Notes: a model not told the origin generated them from the letters alone. 64,000 bases of DNA from Pseudomonas syringae (GCF_023278085.1 NZ_CP066265.1:4412501-4476500); one strand, 5' to 3'; positions 19,625-30,696 are shown, counted from the stretch's first letter. Made by a program: numbers and translations.

Positions 19625-22562
19625 CCTGACGCAGATGCTGCTGGTCAGCGCCGCCTACCTGCTGCTGCTGTTCGGGGTGGCCTGGGTCAGCGAGCGCGGC
19701 CTGATTCCGCGCTGGATCATTCGCCATCCTCTGACCTACACCCTTTCACTCGGCGTGTACGCCAGTGCCTGGGCGTTTTACGGCACGGTCGGGCTGGCCT
19801 ACAAATACGGCTATGGCTTTCTGTCCAGCTACCTCGGCGTTTCCGGGGCCTTCCTGCTGGCGCCGGTGCTGCTTTACCCGATCCTCAAGATCACCCGCAC
19901 TTACCAACTGTCATCGCTGGCTGACCTGTTCGCCTTCCGTTTCCGTAGCACCTGGGCCGGCGCGCTGACCACCATCTTCATGCTGATCGGCGTGTTGCCG
20001 TTACTGGCCTTGCAGATTCAGGCCGTGGCCGACTCCATCAGCATCCTGACCCGTGAACCGGTGCAGGACCGGGTCGCCATTGCCTTCTGCGCATTGATCA
20101 CCCTGTTCACGATTTTCTTCGGCTCGCGGCACATCGCGACCCGCGAGAAGCATGAAGGGCTGGTGTTCGCCATTGCATTCGAGTCGCTGATCAAGCTGAT
20201 CGCGCTGGGTGGTGTTGGCCTCTATGCCTTGTATGGCGTGTTCGACGGCCCGCAACAGCTCGAATTGTGGCTGCTGCAGAATCAAACCGCCCTCGCCTCG
20301 CTGCACACGCCCTTGCAGGAAGGGCCCTGGCGCACCCTGCTGCTGGTGTTCTTCGCCTCGGCCATCGTCATGCCGCACATGTATCACATGACCTTCACGG
20401 AAAACCTCAATCCGCGCTCGCTGGTCAGCGCCAGTTGGGGGCTGCCGCTGTTTTTACTGTTGATCAGCCTGGCCGTGCCGCTGATTTTGTGGGCCGGGCT
20501 CAAGCTCGGCGCCACCACCAGCCCGGAATATTTCACCCTCGGAATCGGCATCGCCGCCAACAGCAAATCGCTGGCCCTGCTTGCCTACATCGGAGGCCTC
20601 TCGGCAGCCAGCGGGCTGATTATCGTCACCACCCTGGCGCTGTCCGGCATGGCGCTCAACCATCTGGTGCTGCCGCTTTACCAGCCACCGGCCGAAGGCA
20701 ATATCTATCGCTGGCTGAAATGGACCCGGCGCGGGCTGATCGTGGCGATCATCGCCTTGGGCTACGCCTTCTATCTGATGCTGGGTGCCCAACAGGACCT
20801 GGCCAACCTGGGCATTGTCGCTTTCGTCGCGACCCTGCAATTTCTACCCGGCGTACTGTCGGTGCTGTACTGGCCGACCGCCAACCGGCGCGGTTTCATC
20901 GCTGGCTTGCTGGCCGGGATTTCCGTCTGGGTGGTCAGCATGCTGCTGCCGCTGATCGGCAACCTGCAGGGCTTTTATATTCCCTGGCTGAACATGATCT
21001 ACGTGCTGGACGACACCAGCTGGCACATGGCAGCGATTGCTTCGCTGGCCGCCAACGTGTTGCTGTTCACCCTGATTTCGCTGTTCACCAACGCCAGTCC
21101 GGAAGAAGTCAGTGCCGCCGAAGCCTGCGCCGTTGATAACGTGAGCCGCCCGCAACGCCGCGAACTGCATGCGGTGTCACCGCAGGAGTTCGCCACGCAA
21201 CTGGCCAAGCCTCTGGGCGCGAAAGCCGCGCAGAAAGAAGTCGAACAGGCGTTGCGTGACCTTTACCTGCCCTTCGACGAGCGCCGTCCTTACGCGCTGC
21301 GCCGCCTGCGCGACCGGATCGAAGCCAACCTGTCGGGCTTGATGGGCCCCAGTGTTGCGCAGGACATGGTGGAAACCTTCCTGCCCTATAAGTCAGGCAG
21401 CGAAAAATACGTCACCGAAGACATTCACTTCATCGAAAGCCGGCTTGAGGACTACCACTCGCGCCTGACCGGGCTTGCCGCCGAACTCGATGCCCTGCGC
21501 CGCTACCATCGCCAGACGCTGCAGGAACTGCCCATGGGCGTCTGTTCACTGGCCGAAGATCAGGAAATCCTGATGTGGAACCGGGCGATGGAAGAGCTCA
21601 CCGGAATTGTTGCGCAACGTGTCGTCGGCTCGCGACTGGACACCATCGCCGAGCCATGGAAAGGGTTGCTGACCGGCTTCACCAGCGTGCCGGACGAGCA
21701 TTTGCACAAACAGAAACTCGGCCTGGACGGGCAGACCCGCTGGCTCAACCTGCACAAGGCGGCCATCAACGAACCGCTCGCACCCGGTAACAGCGGGCTG
21801 GTGGTGCTGGTCGAAGACCTGACCGATACCCAGATGCTTGAAGACAAACTGGTGCATTCGGAACGACTGGCCAGTATCGGACGACTGGCGGCCGGCGTGG
21901 CGCATGAGATTGGCAACCCGATCACCGGCATCGCCTGCCTGGCGCAGAACCTGCGTGAAGAACGCGAAGAAGACGGCGAACTGAAGGAAATCAGCAGCCA
22001 GATCCTCGAACAGACCAAGCGCGTATCGCGGATTGTCCAGTCGCTGATGAGCTTCGCCCACGCGGGCGCTCATCAGCACAGCGACGAGGCCGTCTGTCTG
22101 GCCGAAGTGGCCCAGGATGCTATTGGTCTGCTGGCGCTGAACCGGCGCAATTTCGAAGTACACTTCTACAACCTGTGCAACCCCGAACACTGGGCCGTCG
22201 GTGATCCGCAGCGCCTGGCGCAGGTCCTGATCAACCTGCTCTCCAACGCCCGCGACGCGTCCCCTGCGGGCAGCGCAGTCAGGGTCAAGAGCGAAGTATC
22301 CGAGCACACTGTCGACCTCATCGTCGAAGACGAAGGCAGTGGGATTTCAAAGGCAATCATGGACCGTTTGTTCGAGCCATTCTTTACCACCAAAGAGCCT
22401 GGCGAAGGAACCGGACTTGGCCTTGCGCTGGTCTATTCCATCGTTGAAGAGCATTATGGACAGATCACTATCGACAGCCCGGCCGACCCCGAGCAACAGC
22501 GTGGTACTCGAATTCGGGTGACCTTGCCACGCCATGTCGACGCGACGTCCACCGCGAACTGA
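19608..22562 (+). CDS. cbrA: CbrA, hybrid transporter-like sensor histidine kinase
   Basis: About 984 residues. The first ~500 form a sodium/solute symporter-like membrane domain with about 13 helices. A STAC/PAS-type linker region follows ([20 protein letters not shown]), then a HisKA domain with phosphoacceptor His766 in [12 protein letters not shown] and an HATPase domain ([24 protein letters not shown]). It senses carbon/nitrogen status, with histidine one reported signal, and phosphorylates CbrB. Translation may begin at ATG 19608 or 19614; both overlap cbrX. Confidence 0.94.
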   Translation: MPMSFSLTQMLLVSAAYLLLLFGVAWVSERGLIPRWIIRHPLTYTLSLGVYASAWAFYGTVGLAYKYGYGFLSSYLGVSGAFLLAPVLLYPILKITRTYQLSSLADLFAFRFRSTWAGALTTIFMLIGVLPLLALQIQAVADSISILTREPVQDRVAIAFCALITLFTIFFGSRHIATREKHEGLVFAIAFESLIKLIALGGVGLYALYGVFDGPQQLELWLLQNQTALASLHTPLQEGPWRTLLLVFFASAIVMPHMYHMTFTENLNPRSLVSASWGLPLFLLLISLAVPLILWAGLKLGATTSPEYFTLGIGIAANSKSLALLAYIGGLSAASGLIIVTTLALSGMALNHLVLPLYQPPAEGNIYRWLKWTRRGLIVAIIALGYAFYLMLGAQQDLANLGIVAFVATLQFLPGVLSVLYWPTANRRGFIAGLLAGISVWVVSMLLPLIGNLQGFYIPWLNMIYVLDDTSWHMAAIASLAANVLLFTLISLFTNASPEEVSAAEACAVDNVSRPQRRELHAVSPQEFATQLAKPLGAKAAQKEVEQALRDLYLPFDERRPYALRRLRDRIEANLSGLMGPSVAQDMVETFLPYKSGSEKYVTEDIHFIESRLEDYHSRLTGLAAELDALRRYHRQTLQELPMGVCSLAEDQEILMWNRAMEELTGIVAQRVVGSRLDTIAEPWKGLLTGFTSVPDEHLHKQKLGLDGQTRWLNLHKAAINEPLAPGNSGLVVLVEDLTDTQMLEDKLVHSERLASIGRLAAGVAHEIGNPITGIACLAQNLREEREEDGELKEISSQILEQTKRVSRIVQSLMSFAHAGAHQHSDEAVCLAEVAQDAIGLLALNRRNFEVHFYNLCNPEHWAVGDPQRLAQVLINLLSNARDASPAGSAVRVKSEVSEHTVDLIVEDEGSGISKAIMDRLFEPFFTTKEPGEGTGLGLALVYSIVEEHYGQITIDSPADPEQQRGTRIRVTLPRHVDATSTAN

Positions 22563-22584
22563 GACCGTCGAGAGAACTGAATCA

Positions 22585-24018
22585 ATGCCGCATATTTTGA
22601 TCGTCGAAGACGAAACGATTATCCGCTCAGCCCTGCGTCGTCTGCTGGAACGCAATCAGTATGAGGTCAGTGAAGCGGGCTCCGTTCAGGAGGCTCAGGA
22701 ACGTTTCAGCATTCCGTCATTTGATTTGATTGTCAGCGACCTGCGTCTGCCAGGCGCACCCGGCACCGAACTGATCAAGCTGGGCGAGGGCAAACCGGTG
22801 CTGATCATGACCAGTTACGCCAGCCTGCGCTCGGCCGTCGACTCGATGAAGATGGGCGCGGTGGATTACATCGCCAAACCTTTCGATCACGACGAAATGC
22901 TCCAGGCCGTCTCGCGCATCCTGCGGGATCGCCAGACCGTGAAGAGCCTGCAAGCCGAACGCAGCTCGATGGGCAAGGCAAGCGGCGCTGAAAAAGGGAC
23001 TTCGCAGAACGCCAGTGGCGAGATCGGCATCATCGGTTCCTGCCCGCCGATGCTCGATCTTTACAGCAAGATCCGCAAAGTGGCTCCAACCGACTCCAAC
23101 GTTCTGGTGCAGGGTGAATCCGGTACCGGCAAGGAACTGGTCGCCCGTGCACTGCACAACCTTTCACGTCGCGCCAAGGCTCCGATGATTTCGGTCAACT
23201 GCGCGGCAATTCCTGAATCGCTGATCGAATCCGAACTGTTCGGCCACGAGAAAGGCGCATTCACCGGCGCCAGTGCCGGTCGTGCCGGGCTGGTCGAAGC
23301 GGCGGACGGCGGGACACTGTTTCTCGACGAGATCGGCGAACTGCCACTAGAGGCCCAGGCGCGTCTGCTGCGCGTCTTGCAGGAAGGCGAAATCCGGCGT
23401 GTCGGTTCGGTGCAATCGCAAAAGGTCGATGTGCGCCTGATTGCTGCGACTCACCGCGACCTCAAGACCCTGGCCAAGAATGGCGAATTCCGTGAAGACC
23501 TGTTCTACCGTCTGCACGTGATCGCCCTCAAGCTCCCGGCGTTGCGAGAGCGCGGCAGCGACGTACTGGAAATTGCCCAGGCGTTTCTGCTGCGGCAAAG
23601 CGCGAAGGTTGGCCGTGACGACCTGAAGTTCGCCCCCGACGCCGAACAGGCCATCCGTCATTACAGCTGGCCGGGCAACGTGCGCGAGCTGGAAAATGCC
23701 GTGGAGCGTTCGGTGATCCTTTGCGAAAACCCGGATATTACCGCCGACCTGCTGGGCATCGACATCGAACTGGACGGTCTCGATGACGATGAGTACATGG
23801 GCATGGCCCCCCTGCCCGGCTCCTCGAACACCACCGGCAGCGAGCCGAGCGAAGACCTCTCGCTGGAAGACTACTTCCAGCACTTCGTTCTGGAGCACCA
23901 GGACCACATGACCGAAACCGAACTGGCGCGCAAGCTGGGCGTCAGTCGCAAGTGTCTGTGGGAGCGTCGCCAGCGTCTGGGCATACCGCGCCGCAAAGGA
24001 GTGGCCAGCGAAACCTGA
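22585..24018 (+). CDS. cbrB: CbrB, NtrC-family response regulator (sigma54 activator)
   Basis: 477 residues. Receiver domain with phosphoacceptor Asp52 in [11 protein letters not shown]+ domain with Walker A GESGTGKE (about 177) and the sigma54-contact loop GAFTGAS (about 224); and a Fis-type HTH at the end ([23 protein letters not shown]). It activates RpoN promoters, chiefly crcZ, whose promoter lies about 200 bp downstream. It starts 22 nt after cbrA; GAGAGAA precedes the ATG. Confidence 0.95.
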   Translation: MPHILIVEDETIIRSALRRLLERNQYEVSEAGSVQEAQERFSIPSFDLIVSDLRLPGAPGTELIKLGEGKPVLIMTSYASLRSAVDSMKMGAVDYIAKPFDHDEMLQAVSRILRDRQTVKSLQAERSSMGKASGAEKGTSQNASGEIGIIGSCPPMLDLYSKIRKVAPTDSNVLVQGESGTGKELVARALHNLSRRAKAPMISVNCAAIPESLIESELFGHEKGAFTGASAGRAGLVEAADGGTLFLDEIGELPLEAQARLLRVLQEGEIRRVGSVQSQKVDVRLIAATHRDLKTLAKNGEFREDLFYRLHVIALKLPALRERGSDVLEIAQAFLLRQSAKVGRDDLKFAPDAEQAIRHYSWPGNVRELENAVERSVILCENPDITADLLGIDIELDGLDDDEYMGMAPLPGSSNTTGSEPSEDLSLEDYFQHFVLEHQDHMTETELARKLGVSRKCLWERRQRLGIPRRKGVASET

Positions 24019-24066
24019 AACCCTGCGCGAGGCTCTGGCATGCGGCGCACAGGGCGACACACAAAC

Positions 24067-24092
24067 TGTTACCGCCAGCACTTCACGTAACA
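24067..24092 (+). promoter_or_regulatory. Putative CbrB binding site (UAS) for crcZ
   Basis: TGTTAC, 14 bases, GTAACA forms an exact dyad about 135-160 bp upstream of the predicted crcZ start, the right range for a sigma54 enhancer. The match to the TGTTAC-N14-GTAACA type reported for CbrB is from memory. The site abuts the terminator hairpin of cbrB. Confidence 0.7.
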
Positions 24093-24130
24093 AAAGCCGG
24101 GTCTTACGGTAACGCAGGCCCGGCTTTTTT
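24092..24130 (+). terminator. Intrinsic terminator of cbrB
   Basis: AAAAGCCGGG pairs with CCCGGCTTTT across a ~20-base loop, followed by TTTTTT. It separates cbrB from crcZ so that crcZ depends on its own sigma54 promoter. Confidence 0.78.
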
Positions 24131-24198
24131 ATGCCCGTTTGCGCTGACAGATACCGCTCATTGCTCGCAAAGCCCCTATTAACGGGGCTTCGCAAAAG

Positions 24199-24216
24199 TT
24201 GGCACAGCATCTGCAA
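24199..24216 (+). promoter_or_regulatory. Sigma54 (RpoN) promoter of crcZ
   Basis: TTGGCACAGCATCTGCAA contains the -24 GG (24201-24202) and -12 GC (24213-24214) exactly ten bases apart. The predicted start is near 24226. With the CbrB site upstream it forms a typical enhancer-dependent promoter. Confidence 0.85.
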
Positions 24217-24225
24217 TATGTCTGG

Positions 24226-24588
24226 TACAAGAAGAACAACAAGCAGTACGACACCCATAATAAAAACAATACGAATCGACTCACGCATAACAAGAACAAC
24301 ACGGCGGAGGCGCAGCTAACTGATTCTTTTGGAGAGGAGTTGTATTTGGGGCTTGCCCCACGACCAGGCTGAGAACAACAAAAACTACCCTTAGGTAGCG
24401 CCTGAACTGGTTGGATCGAATGATCATTGCAACGCAGCGACCAAAGCAATCCGTTTGCTCTTGACTCTCGATTGAGAGGTTTCACAGACAAAAGTCTCGT
24501 GAATGGGCACTCAACAAAAACAAGAAGCCCTAACAGAAAACAACAATAAAGAGCACACACTTTGGGGGAGCTTCGGCTCCCCCAGTAG
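24226..24588 (+). ncRNA. crcZ: CrcZ small RNA (Hfq/Crc sponge)
   Basis: About 360 nt with no real open frame, lying between cbrB and pcnB as in other pseudomonads. It holds several A-rich CA motifs that bind Hfq with Crc: AAGAACAACAAG (about 24230), AATAAAAACAATA (about 24258), AACAAGAACAACA (about 24290), GAACAACAAAAAC (about 24373), CAACAAAAACAAGAAG (about 24512) and AAAACAACAATAAA (about 24537). CrcZ titrates Hfq from target mRNAs and so relieves catabolite repression. Transcription depends on CbrB/RpoN. The 3' end is set at the GGGGGAGC-TTCG-GCTCCCCC hairpin. Confidence 0.9.
24563..24584 (+). terminator. CrcZ 3' hairpin
   Basis: A nine-base-pair GC-rich stem closed by a TTCG tetraloop. 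It lacks a clear T tract, so it may act as a processed 3' stabiliser rather than a pure intrinsic terminator. Confidence 0.7.
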
Positions 24589-24754
24589 CTTCCAGGCTAA
24601 ATGTGAAACCCGCTCTCGGGACATGGCTCCCGGCCATAATTGGTTCCTTCCGCGACAGCTTCCTACACCATCCCTCGACTAAATGCTAGAATCCCGACCC
24701 ATCATGCGGTCATTCCCCGTTTTTGGCCGAATATTCCTTCAAACAGTGCATCCC

Positions 24755-26158
24755 ATGCTGAAGAAGTTGTTCCAGTCATTTCGTTCCCCGCTGCGCAAAC
24801 CGCAGCAACATACGCGTACCACGCCTGAGGTGCTCAACAGCGGCCAGCACTCGCTGCAGCGCGGCCAGTTCAGCCGCTATGCCGTCAATATCGTCGAGCG
24901 CCTGCAAAACGCTGGCTACCAGGCTTATCTGGTCGGTGGTTGCGTACGCGACATGATGCTCAACATCACGCCCAAGGATTTCGACGTCGCCACCAGCGCC
25001 ACGCCAGAACAGGTAAGGGCCGAATTCCGCAATGCGCGGATCATCGGCCGCCGGTTCAAGCTGGTGCATATCCACTTCGGTCGCGAAATCATCGAAGTCG
25101 CGACGTTCCGCGCCAATCATCCCCAGGATGACGAAGAAGAAGACAGCAATCAGTCTTCGCGCAATGAAAGCGGACGCATTCTGCGGGACAACGTCTACGG
25201 CACGCTCGAAGAGGACGCCCAGCGTCGCGACTTTACGATCAATGCGCTGTATTACGATCCGGTCAGCGAGCGGGTTCTGGATTACGCCAATGGCGTACAT
25301 GACATCCGTAACCGCCTGATCCGCCTGATTGGCGATCCGGAACAACGCTATAAGGAAGACCCGGTGCGCATGCTGCGCGCGGTACGCTTCGCCGCCAAGC
25401 TTGATTTTGGCATCGAGAAGCATAGCGCCCAGCCGATCCGCGCACTGGCGCCGATGCTGCGGGATATTCCTTCGGCACGCCTGTTCGAAGAAGTGCTCAA
25501 ACTGTTCCTCTCGGGCTACGCTGCGCCGACCTTTGAAATGCTGGTCGACCTGGAACTGTTCGATCCGTTGTTCCCGGCCAGCTCCAAGGCACTGGAATAC
25601 AACCCGACGTATACCCACACCCTGATCAGCAATGCCTTGCTCAATACCGACCTGCGCATCAAGCAGAACAAACCGGTCACCCCGGCGTTCCTGTTTGCCG
25701 CCCTGCTCTGGCCTGCGCTGCCGGCCAAGGTGCTGCGTGCGCAAGAGCGTGGCATGCCGCCGATTGCGGCCATGCAGGATGCTGCTCACGAACTGATCAT
25801 CGAACAATGCCAGCGCATCGCGATCCCGAAGCGCTTCACGCTGCCGATCCGCGAAATCTGGGACATGCAGGAGCGTCTGCCACGTCGCTCCGGCAAACGC
25901 GCCGACCTGCTGCTGGACAATTCGCGCTTCCGTGCCGGTTACGACTTCTTGTTGTTGCGTGAAAGCGCGGGCGAGCAGACTGACGGGCTCGGTCAATGGT
26001 GGACCGACTATCAGGACTGCAACGACAGCGAACGCCGCGACATGATTCGTGACCTGAGCAACAAGCCCGAAGCCGCAGGTACTGCGCCGCGCAAGCGTCG
26101 TCGCACCAGCGGTGCCAAGCGCAAGCGCACCAGTGGCGAGACGCAAAGCGGTGAATGA
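24755..26158 (+). CDS. pcnB: Poly(A) polymerase I
   Basis: About 467 residues. Class II nucleotidyltransferase: LVGGCVRDMML and KDFDVATSATPEQV with the two metal-binding Asp; RRDFTINALYYD; RNA-binding C-terminal domain and a very basic tail (RKRRRTSGAKRKRTSG). It adds poly(A) tails that speed RNA decay. I start at MLKKLFQSF. No clear ribosome site is present, and GTG 24746 is a possible alternative. The stop overlaps the folK start by eight bases. Confidence 0.93.
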   Translation: MLKKLFQSFRSPLRKPQQHTRTTPEVLNSGQHSLQRGQFSRYAVNIVERLQNAGYQAYLVGGCVRDMMLNITPKDFDVATSATPEQVRAEFRNARIIGRRFKLVHIHFGREIIEVATFRANHPQDDEEEDSNQSSRNESGRILRDNVYGTLEEDAQRRDFTINALYYDPVSERVLDYANGVHDIRNRLIRLIGDPEQRYKEDPVRMLRAVRFAAKLDFGIEKHSAQPIRALAPMLRDIPSARLFEEVLKLFLSGYAAPTFEMLVDLELFDPLFPASSKALEYNPTYTHTLISNALLNTDLRIKQNKPVTPAFLFAALLWPALPAKVLRAQERGMPPIAAMQDAAHELIIEQCQRIAIPKRFTLPIREIWDMQERLPRRSGKRADLLLDNSRFRAGYDFLLLRESAGEQTDGLGQWWTDYQDCNDSERRDMIRDLSNKPEAAGTAPRKRRRTSGAKRKRTSGETQSGE

Positions 26159-26657
26159 ACCGCTGTTGACCGGTGAACGCGTGTACATCGGCCTGGGCAG
26201 CAACCTTGCTGACCCGGCCGAGCAATTGCGCAACGCGCTCAAGGCGCTGGCGCAATTGCCCGATTGCGAGCTGGCTGGCGTATCGTCCTTCTATGTCAGC
26301 GACTCGTTACTGCCGGGCCAGCCGCGCTTCACCAATGCGGTCGCGGCGCTCGACACCTCTCTGTCGCCACTGGCGCTGCTCGACGCGCTGCAAACCGTCG
26401 AACGGGATCAAGGCCGTGAGCGCCACGAACACTGGGGGCCACGCACGCTGGACCTCGATATCCTCCTGTTTGGCGAACGCGTTATCGACGAGCCGCGCCT
26501 CAAAGTGCCGCATTACCACCTGCACGCCCGGGCGTTCGTGCTGTACCCGCTGGCAGAGCTGGCCCCCGGCCTGATTCTGGCAGATGGCCGCGAACTGAAA
26601 CAGTTGCTCGGCGACTGTCCGTTTACCGGGCTGGAACGCTTGTCCGGCGCAGCTTAG
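26151..26657 (+). CDS. folK: 6-hydroxymethyl-7,8-dihydropterin pyrophosphokinase
   Basis: 168 residues with the HPPK motifs YIGLGSNLADP and the ATP/Mg loop RERHEHWGPRTLDLDILLFG. It transfers pyrophosphate to hydroxymethyl-dihydropterin in folate synthesis. Initiation is probably at GTG 26151, overlapping the end of pcnB, which implies coupling. Confidence 0.94.
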   Translation: MNEPLLTGERVYIGLGSNLADPAEQLRNALKALAQLPDCELAGVSSFYVSDSLLPGQPRFTNAVAALDTSLSPLALLDALQTVERDQGRERHEHWGPRTLDLDILLFGERVIDEPRLKVPHYHLHARAFVLYPLAELAPGLILADGRELKQLLGDCPFTGLERLSGAA

Positions 26658-26885
26658 CCCCAGTCTGTTACCTCACCCGTGTAACCGATCCGGCACACAG
26701 GTAACACCTGCAATTGACTTCACGCCCCCTCCTCACGAAGATAGGCCTCCCGCCGCCTGGCCACTGGCGAACGGGTGCGAAACAGGCCTTTGCAAAACAC
26801 CGCGACACGACGGTGTGCCTGCTTTTCCAGAATGACTCTCACGCGCTGAATACGCTTCTTTACAGCGCCTGATGGAGGACTTTAC
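26658..26885. other. Intergenic region folK-panB with a GTTAC dyad
   Basis: About 230 bases without a gene. TGTTACCT (26666) and AGGTAACA (about 26699) form a perfect 8-bp inverted repeat, with an internal GTAACC at 26681. It may be an operator or weak hairpin for panB. GGAGG just before the panB ATG is the ribosome site. Confidence 0.35.
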
Positions 26886-27686
26886 ATGCCGAACATAACC
26901 GTTACGTCGCTGCTGGCCATGAAGCAAAAGGGTGAAAAGATCACCATGCTGACCTGCTACGACGCAACCTTCGCTCACACAGCCTGCCAGGCCGGTGTCG
27001 AAGTGCTGCTGATAGGCGACTCGCTGGGCATGGTCCTGCAAGGTCATGACAGTACGCTGCCCGTTACCACCGCCGAGACGGCCTACCACGTTGCCTGCGT
27101 CAAACGCGGCAATGCGGGCGCGTTGATACTCGCCGACCTGCCGTTCATGGCCAACGCCACGCTGGAACAGACGTTCATCAACAGCACCACGCTGATGCAG
27201 GCCGGTGCGCACATGATCAAGGTCGAAGGCGCTGCCTGGCTCGGCGAATCCATTCGCCTGCTGGCCGAACGCGGAATTCCGGTCTGCGCCCATATGGGCC
27301 TGACGCCGCAATCAGTCAACGTACTGGGCGGCTACAAGGTTCAGGGTCGTCTGGAAGCCCAGGCGCGGCAGATGCGCGCCGACGCCATCGCTCTGGAACA
27401 GGCTGGCGCGGCGATGATCCTGCTGGAGTGCGTGCCAAGCGAACTGGCCGAAGAAATCACCCAGGCCGTAAAGATCCCGGTGATCGGTATCGGCGCAGGC
27501 AGCGCCACCGACGGCCAGGTACTGGTGCTGCACGACATGCTGGGCCTGTCCATCAGCGGGCGTGTGCCCAAGTTCGTGAAGAATTTCATGATCGGTCAGC
27601 CAGATATCCAGTCCGCCATTCAGGCCTACGTTACCGCCGTCAAAGACGTCAGCTTTCCGGCCATTGAACACGGATTCTCTGCATGA
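26886..27686 (+). CDS. panB: 3-methyl-2-oxobutanoate hydroxymethyltransferase
   Basis: 266 residues, a ketopantoate hydroxymethyltransferase TIM barrel: metal-site motifs [10 protein letters not shown] and [10 protein letters not shown], substrate residues in [10 protein letters not shown], and [22 protein letters not shown]. It is the first committed step of pantothenate (CoA) synthesis. A strong GGAGGAC site precedes the ATG. It overlaps panC by ATGA. Confidence 0.96.
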   Translation: MPNITVTSLLAMKQKGEKITMLTCYDATFAHTACQAGVEVLLIGDSLGMVLQGHDSTLPVTTAETAYHVACVKRGNAGALILADLPFMANATLEQTFINSTTLMQAGAHMIKVEGAAWLGESIRLLAERGIPVCAHMGLTPQSVNVLGGYKVQGRLEAQARQMRADAIALEQAGAAMILLECVPSELAEEITQAVKIPVIGIGAGSATDGQVLVLHDMLGLSISGRVPKFVKNFMIGQPDIQSAIQAYVTAVKDVSFPAIEHGFSA

Positions 27687-28534
27687 ACACAGTCAAAACC
27701 GTCCAGGAACTGCGCGCCGCAATTGCGCGCGCGCGCGGCGAAGGCAAGCGTATCGCCTTGACGCCGACCATGGGCAACCTGCACAGCGGGCATGCCGCGC
27801 TGGTCGCCAAGGCTGCGCAGCGTGCCGATTTCGTGGTTGCGACCATTTTCGTCAATCCGCTGCAGTTCGGCCCCAAGGAAGACCTCGCGACCTACCCTCG
27901 CACACTGGCTGCCGATCAGGAAAAACTGCTGGCGGCTGGCTGCAACCTGCTGTTCACCCCCAGCGTCGAAGAAATGTACCCGCATGGCATGACCAGCCAG
28001 ACCATCGTCAGCGTTCCACACTTGTCGCAAGGCCTGTGCGGTGCCAGCCGTCCCGGCCATTTCGAAGGCGTCGCCACCGTGGTCAGCAAGCTGTTCAATA
28101 TGGTGCAGCCTGATCTGGCGATTTTCGGCGAAAAAGACTTTCAGCAACTGGCCGTCATTCGCGCCATGGTTCGCGATCTGAACATGCCGATCCAGATCAT
28201 TGGCGAACCGACCGTACGCGCTGACGATGGCCTGGCGCTGTCATCGCGCAACGGCTACCTGAACGAAGAGCAACGCGCTGCTGCTCCTGCCCTGTATCAG
28301 GCCATTCGCCAGATCGCCGACGCCCTGCGCGCAGGCGAGCAGGACTTCGACACGCTGCTGACCGGCAAAAAGCGGCAACTGGAAGCGGCCGGTTTCCGGA
28401 TCGATTACCTGGAAATCTGCGAGACCAGCAGCCTGCGTCCGGCATCAGCACAGGATCGTGACGTGGTGATTCTGGCCGCGGCGTTCATGGGCACTACGCG
28501 ACTGATCGACAACCTGCACCTGACCAGAAGCTGA
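27683..28534 (+). CDS. panC: Pantothenate synthetase
   Basis: 283 residues with the cytidylyltransferase signatures [13 protein letters not shown] and SSRNGYL, plus [19 protein letters not shown]. It joins pantoate and beta-alanine using ATP. The start overlaps the panB stop (ATGA). The panD gene that often follows is not present. Confidence 0.96.
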   Translation: MNTVKTVQELRAAIARARGEGKRIALTPTMGNLHSGHAALVAKAAQRADFVVATIFVNPLQFGPKEDLATYPRTLAADQEKLLAAGCNLLFTPSVEEMYPHGMTSQTIVSVPHLSQGLCGASRPGHFEGVATVVSKLFNMVQPDLAIFGEKDFQQLAVIRAMVRDLNMPIQIIGEPTVRADDGLALSSRNGYLNEEQRAAAPALYQAIRQIADALRAGEQDFDTLLTGKKRQLEAAGFRIDYLEICETSSLRPASAQDRDVVILAAAFMGTTRLIDNLHLTRS

Positions 28535-28784
28535 AGGGATGCACCTGCCAATGAACTAAGCCGCACCTGAAATGCCATACCGGTACAGACTGCCTGACGC
28601 GCAATCAACAGTATTTGAGTGAAAACCCCGGCTCCTTACGTGCGAAAAAGTACCGGGGTCAGGTAGGACGAGGCGCAGACAAACCGGTACATGCAGGGTA
28701 GTCTGCGACGTATAGCCAGTGAGACAGCTTGCAACCTCGCTCTAAAAATTCCAGGACCGAACCCGTTAAAGGAAACCCGCAGCG
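28535..28784. other. Intergenic region panC-pgi, where panD would be expected
   Basis: 250 bases with no intact gene. Right after panC, AAGGG then ATGCACCTGCCAATGAAC-TAA gives a seven-codon frame whose first codons (Met-His) resemble a PanD start, possibly a remnant. An imperfect hairpin, ACCCCGG...CCGGGGT (about 28625-28661), may end the panBC transcript. AAAGGAAA just before 28785 is the pgi ribosome site. Confidence 0.4.
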
Positions 28785-30449
28785 ATGGCGTACTACCGCA
28801 ATCCTTCCGATGTGACCACTCTGCCCGCGTGGCAGGCGTTGAACAAACACCGCCAAGACATGCAGGACTTCAGCATGCGCGAGGCCTTCAATGCCGACCC
28901 GCAGCGCTTCAGCCAATTCACGCTCAGCAGCGCCGGCCTGTTTCTCGATTACTCCAAAAACCTGATCACCGCAGAGACCCGCGACCTGCTGGTCAGTCTG
29001 GCCAGCGAAGTGGGCCTCAAGGACGCGATCAAGGCGCAGTACGATGGCGAACTGGTCAACTCCTCCGAAGGTCGCCCGGCACTGCACACCGCGCTGCGTC
29101 GTCCGGTCGGCGACAAGCTGAAAGTCAATGGCGTCGACGTGATGCCTGATGTCCATCGTGTGCTCAACCAGATGACCGAGCTGGTCGGCCGCATCCACGA
29201 TGGTCTGTGGCGCGGTTACACCGAAAAGCCGATCACCGACGTGGTGAACATCGGCATCGGTGGCTCGTTCCTCGGCCCGGAACTGGTTTCCGAGGCGCTG
29301 GTGGCCTACGCGCACAAAGGCGTGCGTTGCCATTACCTGGCGAACATCGATGGCAGTGAGTTTCACGAGCTGTCGATGAAGATTCGCGCCGAGACCACGC
29401 TGTTCATCGTCTCGTCGAAGTCTTTCAACACACTGGAAACCCTGAAGAACGCTCAGGCTGCACGCGCCTGGTATCTGGCTCAGGGCGGCTCGGAGCAGGA
29501 GCTGCATCGCCACTTCATCGCGGTCTCCAGCAACAACGCCGCTGCAGTGGCGTTCGGCATCCGCGAAGAAAACATCTTCCCGATGTGGGACTGGGTCGGC
29601 GGTCGCTACTCGCTGTGGTCAGCCATCGGTCTGCCTATCGCGCTGGCCATCGGCATGTCCAACTTCAAGGAATTGCTGTCCGGTGCCTACACCATGGACC
29701 AGCATTTCCAGAGCGCACCATTCGAGCAGAACATGCCGGTATTGCTGGCGCTGCTGGGTGTCTGGTACGGCAATTTCTGGGGCGCACAGAGCCACGCAAT
29801 CCTGCCGTATGACCATTACCTGCGTAACATCACCAAGCACTTGCAACAGCTGGACATGGAATCCAACGGCAAGAGCGTACGCCAGGACGGCACGCCCGCG
29901 CTGACCGACACCGGACCGGTGATCTGGGGCGGCGTGGGTGCCAACGGCCAGCACGCTTATCACCAGTTGCTGCATCAAGGTACACAGATGATCCCGGCCG
30001 ACTTCATTGTGCCGATCGTCAGCTTCAACCCGGTTGCCGACCATCACCAGTGGCTGTACGCCAACTGCCTGTCGCAGAGCCAGGCCTTGATGATGGGCAA
30101 GACCCGCGCCGAAGCCGAAGCCGAGTTGCGTGACAAGGGCATGAACGAGGAAGAGGTGCAGAAACTCGCGCCGCACAAGGTCATCCCTGGCAACCGTCCG
30201 AGCAACACGCTGGTGGTCGAACGCATCAGCCCGCGTCGCCTGGGCGCGCTGGTGGCGATGTATGAACACAAGGTGTTCGTGCAGAGCGTGATCTGGGGCA
30301 CCAACGCGTTTGACCAATGGGGCGTTGAACTGGGCAAGGAAATGGGCAAGGCGGTGTACCAGCGTCTGACTGGCGGCACCGAAGAACCGGCCGACGATGC
30401 CTCGACCCAAGGCCTGATCAACTACTTCCGCGGCCGTCACCGCGGCTGA
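28785..30449 (+). CDS. pgi: Glucose-6-phosphate isomerase
   Basis: 554 residues, long-form PGI with both SIS subdomains: [32 protein letters not shown], catalytic Glu in the [21 protein letters not shown] region, and Lys in QWGVELGK near the end. It interconverts glucose-6-phosphate and fructose-6-phosphate; in pseudomonads it mainly serves gluconeogenesis and exopolysaccharide precursors. It ends about 70 nt before a REPIN. Confidence 0.97.
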   Translation: MAYYRNPSDVTTLPAWQALNKHRQDMQDFSMREAFNADPQRFSQFTLSSAGLFLDYSKNLITAETRDLLVSLASEVGLKDAIKAQYDGELVNSSEGRPALHTALRRPVGDKLKVNGVDVMPDVHRVLNQMTELVGRIHDGLWRGYTEKPITDVVNIGIGGSFLGPELVSEALVAYAHKGVRCHYLANIDGSEFHELSMKIRAETTLFIVSSKSFNTLETLKNAQAARAWYLAQGGSEQELHRHFIAVSSNNAAAVAFGIREENIFPMWDWVGGRYSLWSAIGLPIALAIGMSNFKELLSGAYTMDQHFQSAPFEQNMPVLLALLGVWYGNFWGAQSHAILPYDHYLRNITKHLQQLDMESNGKSVRQDGTPALTDTGPVIWGGVGANGQHAYHQLLHQGTQMIPADFIVPIVSFNPVADHHQWLYANCLSQSQALMMGKTRAEAEAELRDKGMNEEEVQKLAPHKVIPGNRPSNTLVVERISPRRLGALVAMYEHKVFVQSVIWGTNAFDQWGVELGKEMGKAVYQRLTGGTEEPADDASTQGLINYFRGRHRG

Positions 30450-30518
30450 TTGCTTAGCTGACACGCGCTCAGCGCGCACCGTTATACGCAAGTTCGCTTT
30501 TGATTCTGGCCGAAGGCC

Positions 30519-30607
30519 GTAGGAGCGAACTTGTTCGCGAAGACAGTATTTCAGACGATACATCTTAGAGAATATACCGGCCCCTTCGCGAACAAGTTCG
30601 CTCCTAC
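30519..30607. repeat. REPIN (inverted pair of REP sequences)
   Basis: Two REP copies (30519-30542 and 30584-30607) are perfect 24-bp reverse complements with a 41-bp spacer. Each carries the REP core GAGCGAACTTGTTCGCGAA. Such hairpin pairs are moved by RAYT transposases, none of which is in the window. The left flank TTCGCTTTTGATTCTGGCCG is shared in inverted form with the repeat cluster before gluQ. Confidence 0.88.
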
Positions 30608-30696
30608 GCCCTACCGGCAGAAACCCCGCTCCAAGGGTCTTCAGGACATACGCATAACAAGGTTAGCGCGTTACGGACGCTCAACTTACCTCCCCG

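Noticed and set aside
24776..26242. 488-codon minus-strand frame across pcnB
   Set aside because: Antisense shadow of pcnB/folK with no domain signature.
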